DNA from: Candidatus Dormiibacterota bacterium
GTDB lineage: Bacteria; Chloroflexota; Dormibacteria; Aeolococcales; Aeolococcaceae
Direction: 5' to 3'
Assembly (NCBI GenBank): GCA_027451645.1
Contig: DAIDIX010000013.1
Location: 1 to 14,595, forward strand
DNA length: 14,595 bases
The translations under genes were made by a program, and so were the position numbers. Below the pieces are notes generated by a model. That model saw nothing but the letters and a program-made list of their open reading frames with translations. It made no database searches and was not told the DNA's origin. This document shows, piece after piece, positions 1 through 6,985 of the stretch. Every line of letters begins with the position of its first letter. Within the stretch, counting starts at the first letter, position 1.

Positions 1-563
1 CATGCCTGGGAAGATGCTTCGATGATTGCACCACTCTCGCTCACGAGGTAGTCCTTCCCGTTCCTGACGAGGCGTAGGGCTGTCGGCCATTCATGGATCC
101 GGATCGTCACAGCATTTGGAAGGGATGTGGTGACTGTGGCGGACTCTATCCATGGTGCACTGTTGAGCCGTTCCTGGATAGCGGATGTGTCAACAGTGAA
201 TATGCTGGAAGACGGTACATGGGCAACTGCAAGGATGTCCTGCTTTGTCAGGTACTGGGTTCCAACAACAGTCACTGTGCGGACATGAAACTGCGGCAGT
301 GCGAGAAGCGCGACCACGGCAATGAGCTGGACAAGGAGCAGGCCAACTGCAATCCGCCGTCGACCTGTGCCAATGATCTCTCCCCACCAGAGGTGGGCCA
401 GTTCCTTCCACCAGGTTACATGCCGGACACGGGAGGAAGCACGGTGCACTCCATCCTCAGGAACAACAAACCGCTGTACCCGACGTGGCGCATCGACAAT
501 GACAGATGCCAGTGCACGGCTCCGTGCACGACGGGCATCAGTCTCACTGAGCGGTGGCTTCAT
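1..563 (-). CDS. ftsQ: Cell division protein FtsQ, 3' part outside window
   Basis: FtsQ is a single-pass membrane protein that bridges early and late divisome parts and binds the FtsL/FtsB pair. Reading from ATG at 563 gives 187 codons that stay open to the left edge, so the C-terminal part is missing. Seen: a basic cytoplasmic tail of about 70 residues, one membrane segment at about 71-90 (IAVGLLLVQLIAVVALLALP), then a POTRA domain at about 92-158 beginning FHVRTVTVVGTQYLT. It contains the typical stretch NSAPWIESATVTTSLPNA followed by VTIRIHEWPTALRLV, the usual FtsQ/DivIB pattern. The start has AGGAG four bases upstream (GGAGCAGCATG, the same 11-mer as at murF). It overlaps the end of ddl by 20 bp, so it is probably translationally coupled. 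The order ddl-ftsQ is classical for dcw clusters; ftsA/ftsZ are expected beyond the edge. The identity is well supported despite low primary conservation in this family. Confidence 0.9.
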   Translation of the reverse strand, partial: MKPPLSETDARRARSRALASVIVDAPRRVQRFVVPEDGVHRASSRVRHVTWWKELAHLWWGEIIGTGRRRIAVGLLLVQLIAVVALLALPQFHVRTVTVVGTQYLTKQDILAVAHVPSSSIFTVDTSAIQERLNSAPWIESATVTTSLPNAVTIRIHEWPTALRLVRNGKDYLVSESGAIIEASSQA

Positions 564-1572
564 GCTGCTCCTTGGTACTACGTTGGAGTGCTAGATCGAT
601 AAGGAGTTCGCAGAGTGCAGGGAATGACACACCTGCTGCATTTGCAGCATCCGGCAAGAGTGACACTTGTGTCAACCCTGGAATGGTATTTACCTCGAGA
701 ACATGAGGTGTTCCCGAGCCATCGACAATCATGTCCGTTCTCGAGAGGTCACGGCATCCGAGTGTCGCATGCGCGAGAAGTGCTGCCTCCCTGCAGGCTG
801 CAATGACTGGCTCTGGGAGCCGTGCAGGAATGACGTGCTCACTCGCTCCTGGAGTGTACTTTGCATCGTAGTCGTACACAGGATTGTGCGAGATGATCTC
901 GATCGGAGGACAGACAAGTGCAGGAGCATTTCCGACAATCGCGACAGTAATCTCCATGCCCCTGATACATTCCTCGACGAGAACGTCTCCAAGGGGAGAA
1001 GCTGCCTTCCAGGCTGCCTCAGCTTCCTCAGGTCCACGGATGATGGAAAGCCCAATCGTCGAGCCGCCTCGCCTGGGCTTCACGACGAGTGGATAGCCAT
1101 ACGCTGCGCCAGCCTCCCTGACCTGCTGCACAGCATCCTTGGCATTCACGGGAATGCTGTGCCCACGGGGGAGATGAAGATCTGTTGTGCGGAGAAGCCG
1201 TTTTGCAAGAAACTTGTCAAAGCACAGGGCAGAAGCTGCCACATCACTCCCAACGTACGGGACGTGAAGAAGCTCGAGGATACCCTGTATGATGCCATCC
1301 TCCCCATATCTGCCATGGGCTGCAATGAAGGCAACATCGACATGGGTTTGAAGAAAATCGAGATCAAGGTCGGGAGTAATCTCATGCCGGGTAACCACAT
1401 GTCCCAGTGCAGAGAGTGCGCCTGTAACCTGAGCTGAGCTCTCTGCACTCACCTCACGCTCTGCACTCTCCCCGCCCCACAGCACAGCTATTCGCAGGGA
1501 GTTCCTGGCGGATGTGGCTACTGTACCTCCACCCGTACGCATCACGGACTCTGTGGCGGATTCCTCAGTCAT
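544..1572 (-). CDS. ddl: D-alanine--D-alanine ligase
   Basis: This cytoplasmic ATP-grasp enzyme joins two D-Ala; MurF then adds the dipeptide to the UDP-MurNAc peptide. The 342 residues carry the family signatures in order: GGESAEREVS (33-42), HGRYGEDGIIQG (86-97), the ATP-binding VVKPRRGGSTIGLS (163-176), the omega-loop YDYDAKYT (233-240), SRTDMIVD (277-284) and LEVNTIPGLT (292-301). The Tyr in YDYxxKY fits D-Ala-D-Ala rather than D-Ala-D-Lac ligases. An N-terminal extension of about 25 residues precedes the usual start of the fold. The chosen ATG at 1572 is nevertheless well supported by AAAGGAGG seven bases upstream (1580-1587), whereas Met11 has no such site. The start overlaps the murB stop (ATGA, 4 bp) and the stop lies inside ftsQ, so it sits in the middle of a coupled operon. 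Confidence 0.96.
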   Translation of the reverse strand: MTEESATESVMRTGGGTVATSARNSLRIAVLWGGESAEREVSAESSAQVTGALSALGHVVTRHEITPDLDLDFLQTHVDVAFIAAHGRYGEDGIIQGILELLHVPYVGSDVAASALCFDKFLAKRLLRTTDLHLPRGHSIPVNAKDAVQQVREAGAAYGYPLVVKPRRGGSTIGLSIIRGPEEAEAAWKAASPLGDVLVEECIRGMEITVAIVGNAPALVCPPIEIISHNPVYDYDAKYTPGASEHVIPARLPEPVIAACREAALLAHATLGCRDLSRTDMIVDGSGTPHVLEVNTIPGLTQVSLLPDAANAAGVSFPALCELLIDLALQRSTKEQHEATAQ

Positions 1573-2492
1573 GATGCATCCTCCTTTGTGTGGGACATGC
1601 CGAGCATGACGATCTCTGGCTCGAGGTCGACTCCTGTCTCATTAAACACTGCATCGTGCATTTGGGTTACGAGTTGGACCACATCGTCCGCAGTTGCATG
1701 GGCATCGTTGATGATGAAGTTCGCATGCTTCTCGGAAACATGGGCTCCACCACTGCGGAGGCCCTTGCAGTGTGACTGCTCAAGAAGAATACCCGCCTTC
1801 ATGGTTCCAGGATTCTTGAACGTGCTCCCAAGCGTCTTCTTGCCATATGGCTGGGAAGACTTCCGTCCAGCACTCAAGGCGTCAATCTGTGCCTTCAGTG
1901 CACGCGGTTCCCCTGGTGTCACCTTGAATACTGCCTGGAGGACGACTGCATTCGTGAGTTCCCTCTTGAAGGCACTGGTCCGGTACGCAAATGCGCATTC
2001 CCCGACTTCAAGAGTCCTCCGCTCCCCTGTGGGAAGCAGGATGTCGCAGGAAACGAGGACATCCTGGATCTCCTTCCCGAATGCTCCTGCATTCCCCACA
2101 ATGCTCCCTCCAACAGTCCCGGGGATCCCAATGCCAAACTCGAGACCGCTCCAGCCGCCCTTTGCTGCATCAAGAGCAAGCCGTGGCATCATCGTTCCTG
2201 CACGTGCAGTGATGGTGTGATGCACACTGTCTATCTCAATGCGCCTGTCCACCATCTTCACGACAACTCCTGCAACTCCTGCATCGCCAACGAGCGTATT
2301 GCTGCCAGCACCAAGCACAGTGAGTGGCAGTCCTACTGCACTGCAGAGTCTCACGACATCCGCCATGCGATCAACATCAGCACATTCCCAGTACCACTGT
2401 GCTGGGCCACCTATGCCAAAAGCGAGATGCCGTGCAAGCGGCTCCCGTTCACGGATGCCAGAAAGCTCATTGGGAGCTGGGATACTGTGCAT
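1569..2492 (-). CDS. murB: UDP-N-acetylenolpyruvoylglucosamine reductase MurB (type II-like)
   Basis: MurB reduces UDP-GlcNAc-enolpyruvate to UDP-MurNAc with NADPH and FAD, giving the substrate for the ligase encoded just upstream. The 307 residues show the FAD-binding features LGAGSN (60-65) and GLEFGIGIPGTVGGS (116-130) followed by NAGAFG (134-139). They also show YRTS (170-173), GSTFKNP (222-228) with the catalytic Ser223 proton donor, HVSEKHANFIIN (251-262) and the C-terminal EPEI (291-294) with its conserved Glu. Length and lack of the extra loop fit the shorter type II MurB group. The ATG shares its A with the TAA stop of the preceding ligase (TAATG, 1-bp overlap), and the stop overlaps ddl by 4 bp, so translation is probably coupled on both sides. 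murC-murB-ddl is a common order. Confidence 0.96.
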   Translation of the reverse strand: MHSIPAPNELSGIREREPLARHLAFGIGGPAQWYWECADVDRMADVVRLCSAVGLPLTVLGAGSNTLVGDAGVAGVVVKMVDRRIEIDSVHHTITARAGTMMPRLALDAAKGGWSGLEFGIGIPGTVGGSIVGNAGAFGKEIQDVLVSCDILLPTGERRTLEVGECAFAYRTSAFKRELTNAVVLQAVFKVTPGEPRALKAQIDALSAGRKSSQPYGKKTLGSTFKNPGTMKAGILLEQSHCKGLRSGGAHVSEKHANFIINDAHATADDVVQLVTQMHDAVFNETGVDLEPEIVMLGMSHTKEDAS

Positions 2493-3904
2493 TACTGCCT
2501 CACAGCAGGAAATTCCTCACAGACATGTGAGGCAATGCGCTCAGCAATCTTGTCGAAGCCTGAGAGGGAAAGGACAACGACAACATCCCCCGGCTCGAGG
2601 AGTGTGTTGACCCTCTCCTCAGCTTCATCTGCATCACGTACAAGGATGACCTCGGGACCTGAGATGGCCCTTTGCACCTCCTCCTCAGTAACAGTCTGCT
2701 CGCTGCCACGCTCACGTGCAGCATCAATCGGTCCAAGCACCATCACATCCGCTGCCTGGCAGCAGGTTTCATATGCACCAAGCAGTGCCCTCGTTCTCGT
2801 GTATGTGTGGGGAGTGTGGATGCCGATGATGCGGTTCTCAGGGAATGCACGGCGTGCTGCCTCGAGCACTGCGTGCACCTCGCTTGGATGATGTGCATAG
2901 TCATCAATGACTGTGACACTGCGCTCAGGAGTGAGTACCTCAAACCTCCTTCCTGGTCCACGGAAGTGACGGACTGACTCTGAAGAGGCTGCAACTGGGA
3001 CACCACATGCATGGGCAAGCACTGCAGCAAGGGTAATATTCCCTGCATCATGCACACCAGGACGTGGAATCATGAAGCGGGTTACTGTGCCATCTGCAGC
3101 ATGGATGAGCTCCCACCTCTGTGAGAGACCTGAGGAGGTAGTCCCTGCAATTCTCCAGTCAGCATCCTCATGACAACCGAACAGTTCAACTCGGCATGGA
3201 GCTGCACTCCCGACAGCAACTGCTGCAGGATCATCACCATTCACGACAAGAAGACCATCGTGAGGCATTGATGCTGCCATGGAGAAAAACGGTTCAAGGT
3301 ACGCATCGAAGCTTGGATAGATGTCAGGATGATCCCACTCGAGGTTGACAATTCCTGCAATGCGCGGCTTGATGTGCGCGAATTTCGGGCTTCTGTCCCA
3401 CACTGCAGTTGTGTACTCATCCCCCTCGAAGACGAATGGGCCGCTCCCGAGTCGTGTAGCTGCATCGAAGTCCCGGACAATTCCCCCGATTCTGAAGCCG
3501 GGATCCAGCCCTCCATGATCGAGCATGACTGCAAGTGCAGAACTCGTTGTCGTCTTGCCATGCGTGCCGAGGACAGCCAGACGCTCCCTCGTTCCCACGA
3601 GCTGCATGAAGAACTCGATCTCGCTGGTTGTGGGTATTCCTGCCTGCTGCACAGCCTCCCATTCGACATTTCCCGGACGGACATTGTTCCCCACCACTAC
3701 AAGATCCGGATGTCCGAACCGCTCGACATTCCCTGGTGCATAGCTGTTGACCCAGGGAATGCCTGCATCTGTGATGACTGTCGAGATCGGGGGGTAGGCA
3801 AAGGCATCCGAACCGCTCACTGTATATCCGAGCTCCTTCGCGAGGAGTGCAGCTCCATGCACTGCGTATCCGCAAATGCCAAGAAAGTGTACATGCTCAC
3901 CCAT
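2492..3904 (-). CDS. murC/mpl: Mur ligase in the murC slot, with mixed Mpl and MurC signatures
   Basis: This ATP-dependent ligase acts on UDP-MurNAc. In this slot MurC (adds L-Ala) is expected. Seen in 470 residues: LGICG (8-12), YPPIST (37-42), GNNVRPGN (72-79), P-loop GTHGKTTT (113-120), GFRIGG (136-141), FEGDEYTTAVWD (159-170), VNLEWDHPDIY (186-196), PGRRFE (317-322), DDYAHHP (334-340), PHTYTRTR (365-372), IDAARE (393-398) and SLSGFDKIA (446-454). YPPxST, GN...GN, GFxIGG, EGDEYxxAxxD and the SxxGF end are Mpl hallmarks, recalled from the E. coli protein. PHTYTRTR and IxAARE are MurC-like; Mpl has EPRSNT at the first position. MurC's usual GIGGxGMS and EADESDGSF are not present. The start ATG overlaps the murG stop (TGATG) and has GAGGG six bases upstream. 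That it is a functional UDP-MurNAc ligase is very likely. Whether it takes L-Ala or a peptide cannot be told from sequence alone. Confidence 0.88.
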   Translation of the reverse strand: MGEHVHFLGICGYAVHGAALLAKELGYTVSGSDAFAYPPISTVITDAGIPWVNSYAPGNVERFGHPDLVVVGNNVRPGNVEWEAVQQAGIPTTSEIEFFMQLVGTRERLAVLGTHGKTTTSSALAVMLDHGGLDPGFRIGGIVRDFDAATRLGSGPFVFEGDEYTTAVWDRSPKFAHIKPRIAGIVNLEWDHPDIYPSFDAYLEPFFSMAASMPHDGLLVVNGDDPAAVAVGSAAPCRVELFGCHEDADWRIAGTTSSGLSQRWELIHAADGTVTRFMIPRPGVHDAGNITLAAVLAHACGVPVAASSESVRHFRGPGRRFEVLTPERSVTVIDDYAHHPSEVHAVLEAARRAFPENRIIGIHTPHTYTRTRALLGAYETCCQAADVMVLGPIDAARERGSEQTVTEEEVQRAISGPEVILVRDADEAEERVNTLLEPGDVVVVLSLSGFDKIAERIASHVCEEFPAVRQ

Positions 3905-5013
3905 CAGACACCCTCTGGTACACGGTCAGGCATCGTGCAGTACTGCTCAATGAGTGCAATGACTTCCCGAGCTGCCTCGGGCTTGCCGAGCGCAAAGCTC
4001 GCATCCATCATGGATCGCCACCTGTCCACATCGCCAATGATGCCTCCTGCCTCCTCAAGCATCCGCTCCGGTGTGCACTCTTCGTCGGGAATCATGATTG
4101 CAGCTCCCCGATTGACATACATTGTCGTATTGAAGAGCTGATGGCCACCTGCATATGGATAGGGGACGAGAACCATGGGTCTCCCCACAGTTGAGCACTC
4201 TGCAAGCGAGGATCCTCCAGCCCTCATGACAACAAGATCCGCCTCTTCAATCTCCTTCGCAATGTCGTCAAAGAACGGTGCGACATGGTACCGCTTCTGA
4301 TACTTCGGTGCGAGCTCATTCCAGCGGCTGATGACCCGCTCGCTGTCCGCTACGCCACACTGGTGGGTCACCACGAGCCCAGGATGCGCTTCAAGCAGGG
4401 AGGCGATGCTCCCGATGATTGCGGAGTTGATTCTCCGAGCACCCTGCGATCCTCCCATGACGAGAAGATGCTCACAGGCACTGCGCTGTGAGATGCCTCT
4501 CCTCGCAACTACTTCCGGACGGACAGGATTGCCCGTGTATACAACGCTTCGGGCATGAAGATGCTGCCGAGTAGTGGGGTACGAAGTTGCTATGGCATTT
4601 ACCCACCGTGCAAGAAGCCGTGTAGCCCTTCCAGGAAGTGCATTCTGCTCAAGGAGAACTGTGGGAATCTTCCGAGACTGGGCTGCAAGGATCACGGGGA
4701 CGCAGACATACCCCGATGTACCAACCACCACATCTGGTCGAACCTCATCGAACAGCCGCTTCATTGTCCGGACTGCACGGGGAAGCTCTGCAGTGAAGCG
4801 TGCAAGTGTGGCAGGATGCTGCACATCGACGCCACCGATCTTCACTGTCGCAAGCCGAAAGGCTGACTGCTCGACAAGACGCTCTGCAACTCCTCCCTCA
4901 CGTCCAACAATGACGATCTCAGAGTCTGGAGAGTTCTCGTGTAGCGTCGCTGCGAGAGCGAGTCCCGGAGTCAAATGGCCTCCAGTTCCCCCACCAGCGA
5001 TCACGATGCGCAC
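3904..5013 (-). CDS. murG: UDP-N-acetylglucosamine--lipid I GlcNAc transferase MurG
   Basis: MurG is a GT-B glycosyltransferase on the inner membrane face that adds GlcNAc to lipid I, giving lipid II. The 369 residues contain GGGTGGHLTPGLAL (7-20), VGTSGYVCVP (97-106), EQNALPG (122-128), YTGNPVRPE (159-167), LVMGGSQGARRIN (184-196), VAPFFDD (244-250), MRAGGSSLAE (263-272) and VPYPYAGGHQ (283-292). The overall pattern is unmistakable. Some positions differ from the usual family text: HEQN is LEQN, the Asn of the following TNK is lost (RATR), and the DHQ/DRQ box reads GHQ. The start is GTG, placed by the glycine loop only six residues in and by AAAGGAG nine bases upstream. The gene begins inside the end of ftsW (95-bp overlap) and ends overlapping the next ligase by one base. 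Confidence 0.96.
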   Translation of the reverse strand: MRIVIAGGGTGGHLTPGLALAATLHENSPDSEIVIVGREGGVAERLVEQSAFRLATVKIGGVDVQHPATLARFTAELPRAVRTMKRLFDEVRPDVVVGTSGYVCVPVILAAQSRKIPTVLLEQNALPGRATRLLARWVNAIATSYPTTRQHLHARSVVYTGNPVRPEVVARRGISQRSACEHLLVMGGSQGARRINSAIIGSIASLLEAHPGLVVTHQCGVADSERVISRWNELAPKYQKRYHVAPFFDDIAKEIEEADLVVMRAGGSSLAECSTVGRPMVLVPYPYAGGHQLFNTTMYVNRGAAIMIPDEECTPERMLEEAGGIIGDVDRWRSMMDASFALGKPEAAREVIALIEQYCTMPDRVPEGV

Positions 5014-6232
5014 GTTGCGTTACTCCTTTCCGTTGTCCTTGGGATGCGACATTTAACAGTATCCCCATTGCCACCAGTGTCATGACGAGATCGCTACCTC
5101 CGTACGAGATGAATGGAAGGGGAATGCCGATCGTAGGACTCACACCTGTGACAGAGGCCATGTTGATGAATGCATCGAATCCCACCCATGCAGTAATGCC
5201 TCCTGCAATGAGTGTGCCAAAGAGATCTGGTGCACGGCGTGCTGCACGGAGTCCCCTGATCATTAGGAAGCTGAATGCTGCAACGACTGCAACTGTGCCA
5301 AGAAGTCCGAGTTCCTCACCGATGATTGCGAAAATGTAGTCAGTCTGGGCTGAGGGGAGCCAGCCGTACTTCTGGATTGAATTGCCAAGCCCCACTCCGA
5401 ACAGTCCACCCGATCCGAATCCCTCGAACGACTGGACACTCTGGTATCCCGTCGTCCGTGCTGCAGCAAAGGGATTCGTAAAGTTCGAGAGACGAGCACC
5501 TCGATACGACTCCATCTTGATCATGAACACTGCTGCAATCCCAAGAAGTGCAACAACAAGGACAAGGTGACGTCCCCTCGCTCCTGCGAAATACAGGAGC
5601 GTGAGCCCCACTGCTGCAATGACCATGGTTGTTCCCATGTCCTTCTCGAGGAGCACAAGACCAAGGAGAACTCCGAAGAGGATGCAGTAGTCACGCACTC
5701 CCGGCAGGCTCGTGATGACAGAGCGTTTCATCACAAGCCAGTGTCCGAATACGATGATGGCGCACAGTGTTGCGATGGATGATGGCTGAATGAGCATTGA
5801 GCCGAGCTTGAACCATCGCCTGGCACCATACTCTTCAACACCAATATGGGGAATGAGCACTGCGACAAGCATGACTGCACTGATGAGTGCAATGGGCTTC
5901 ACAAATCGCTGGAGCAGGTGGTAGTCGATGCGGCTCACAGCAACCATTGCAACCAGTCCAATCGTGAAATAGACAATCTGGCGGTCGAAGAAGTAGTTCG
6001 CATTCCCGTACCAGAGAAATCCCAGCGCATCCGAGGCGCTGTACACCATGACAAGGCCAAAGCAGCTGAGTGCTGCAATGATCATGAAAAGCCAGACATC
6101 AGGCTTGGTCTTCCCGTTCTGGGTACTTCCCTGGAGCAGAGATGAGAAGGGAACTGCCCGTCCAAGAAGCGCAATGACGCCTTCGCCCTCTTCAACGTGA
6201 CTTTTCACGTGACCAACCTCAATCGTGTGCAT
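4919..6232 (-). CDS. ftsW: SEDS-family septal peptidoglycan glycosyltransferase FtsW
   Basis: FtsW polymerises lipid II at the septum together with its class B PBP partner FtsI, encoded upstream. Using residue numbers from the ATG at 6232 (437 aa), about ten membrane segments start near residue 46. Conserved elements: VYSASD (63-68), GARRWFKLGS (136-145), LLEKDMGTT (194-202) with the catalytic Asp, VGLGNSIQKYGWLPSA (280-295), TDYIFAIIGEELG (297-309) and PLPFISYGGSD (371-381). Odd: the usual QPSExxK box reads QPSSIAT, and LPEAHTDF reads LPSAQTDY. The start is uncertain. An ATG at 6313 is in frame but overlaps a TATGAT promoter-like hexamer. The ATG at 6232 lacks a clear ribosome site. A GTG at 6208 has GAGG eight bases upstream. 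The basic C-terminal tail of about 35 residues runs 95 bp into murG. ftsW heads the downstream half of the cluster. Confidence 0.93.
   Translation of the reverse strand: MHTIEVGHVKSHVEEGEGVIALLGRAVPFSSLLQGSTQNGKTKPDVWLFMIIAALSCFGLVMVYSASDALGFLWYGNANYFFDRQIVYFTIGLVAMVAVSRIDYHLLQRFVKPIALISAVMLVAVLIPHIGVEEYGARRWFKLGSMLIQPSSIATLCAIIVFGHWLVMKRSVITSLPGVRDYCILFGVLLGLVLLEKDMGTTMVIAAVGLTLLYFAGARGRHLVLVVALLGIAAVFMIKMESYRGARLSNFTNPFAAARTTGYQSVQSFEGFGSGGLFGVGLGNSIQKYGWLPSAQTDYIFAIIGEELGLLGTVAVVAAFSFLMIRGLRAARRAPDLFGTLIAGGITAWVGFDAFINMASVTGVSPTIGIPLPFISYGGSDLVMTLVAMGILLNVASQGQRKGVTQRAHRDRWWGNWRPFDSGTRSRSDATRELSRL
5023..5029 (-). promoter_or_regulatory. Shine-Dalgarno site of murG, inside ftsW
   Basis: AAAGGAG lies nine bases before the GTG at 5013. 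It fixes a GTG start for murG within the ftsW reading frame, so the 95-bp overlap is real rather than a start-choice artefact. Confidence 0.75.
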
Positions 6233-6263
6233 GCAAGACGTGGAGAAAAGTGTCACAACGATC

Positions 6264-6278
6264 CCGGACACTGTCCGG
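6264..6278. repeat. 15-bp inverted repeat in the ftsW leader
   Basis: CCGGACA-C-TGTCCGG is a perfect 7-bp dyad around one base. It lies 32 bp before the ATG at 6232 and just downstream of a TATGAT hexamer (6309-6314, minus strand). The position suits a repressor site or a leader hairpin for the ftsW operon. Function is inferred only. Confidence 0.4.
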
Positions 6279-6308
6279 TCAGGCTTGTGATGTACCAAGT
6301 ACGCGTCG

Positions 6309-6314
6309 ATCATA
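6309..6314 (-). promoter_or_regulatory. Possible -10 element for the ftsW operon
   Basis: TATGAT reads toward ftsW, but no good -35 hexamer lies 16-18 bp upstream; TTGCAC is 23 bp away, too far. If it is used, transcription would begin near 6302, after the ATG at 6313, favouring a downstream ftsW start. Weak evidence. Confidence 0.25.
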
Positions 6315-6335
6315 CCGCGTCACTGCACATTCGTA

Positions 6336-6354
6336 CAGTGCAAAGCGTGCACTG
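6336..6354. promoter_or_regulatory. 19-bp dyad between divergent ftsW and YdeI-like genes, candidate operator
   Basis: CAGTGCA-AAGCG-TGCACTG is a perfect 7-5-7 inverted repeat, with a further related half-site CACTGCA at 6321-6327. It lies at the -35 distance from the TATGAT hexamer and about 85 bp before the plus-strand gene, so one protein bound here could act on both directions. TGCA is common in this DNA, which raises the chance of a fortuitous match. Confidence 0.4.
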
Positions 6355-6439
6355 CCTTGATTCCGCTCCCAAGCCGCAACCCTTCCATCCCCACAGGACT
6401 AGACTGGGTGTGTACTGAATCACTCATGTCGAATATTGC

Positions 6440-6985
6440 ATGAACTCAATAAGCTTCACAGCTCCCGTTCGGGTGCTTGCATCCCGATGGATCATCCAGC
6501 TTCCTGACGAAGTGAGCAGGAGTCTCCCTTCCCGTGGCCAGGTGGCTGTCCAGGCGACAGTTAATGGCCACACGTTTTCCACTGTTGTCGAGCCTGACGG
6601 GGAGTTTGGCCACTGGCTGAATCTCGACTCCGGCATCCTTTCCAGGGAAGAGGTTGCTGCAGGCTCTTCTGCCGACATCATGCTCACACCGGCTGCCGAG
6701 TGGCCAGAGCCCGTTGTGCCACGCGATCTTGCGGAAGCCATTGCCGCTTCTCCCCTGACAATCCAGCTGCTCTGGAACTCCATCACGCCGATGGCCCGGC
6801 GGGAATGGGTCCGGTGGATCAACGCGACCAGAAATGCGGCAACGCGTGAGCGGAGGATCGAAGTTGCAATCTCCAAGATGGAACATGGAAAACGGCGACC
6901 GTGCTGCTTCAACCTTGCCTCGTGCACGGACCCTGAGCTGTCGAGGAGCGGGAAGCTCATAAAGCTGTCAGAAGGGTCCACGTAG
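6440..6985 (+). CDS. DUF1905 plus YdeI/OmdA-like protein
   Basis: The 181-residue protein has two regions recognisable from family patterns. The first is an N-terminal DUF1905 beta-domain (about 6-85) with LPDEVSRSLPSRGQVAVQ (21-38), VNGHTF (41-46) and GEFGHWL (54-60). The second is a C-terminal helical OmdA/YdeI segment (about 95-155) with VPRDL (93-97), LWNSITPMARREWVRWI (111-127), TRERRI (135-140) and GKRRPCCF (150-157). YdeI/OmdA proteins are described in Pfam as bacteriocin-protection or OmpD-associated; a biochemical role is not established and none is claimed here. No signal peptide is seen, so it is probably cytoplasmic. The ATG has no visible Shine-Dalgarno, so it may be leaderless or have a weak site. 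The gene faces away from ftsW, breaks the minus-strand cluster, and lacks the TGCA richness of its neighbours, which fits acquisition by transfer. Domain assignment is good, function unknown. Confidence 0.85.
   Translation: MNSISFTAPVRVLASRWIIQLPDEVSRSLPSRGQVAVQATVNGHTFSTVVEPDGEFGHWLNLDSGILSREEVAAGSSADIMLTPAAEWPEPVVPRDLAEAIAASPLTIQLLWNSITPMARREWVRWINATRNAATRERRIEVAISKMEHGKRRPCCFNLASCTDPELSRSGKLIKLSEGST

Noticed and set aside
93..602. Open frame of 169 codons on the plus strand at the left edge
   Set aside because: Antisense to ftsQ and the end of ddl; FtsQ shows a membrane segment and POTRA pattern, while this frame shows nothing recognisable.
667..1437. Open frame of 256 codons on the plus strand
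   Set aside because: Antisense to ddl, with no ribosome site and low-plausibility Cys/Arg-rich protein.
3329..4141. Open frame of 270 codons on the plus strand
   Set aside because: Spans the antisense of the MurC/Mpl-type gene and the end of murG; no domain pattern; crossing a real gene junction argues against coding.
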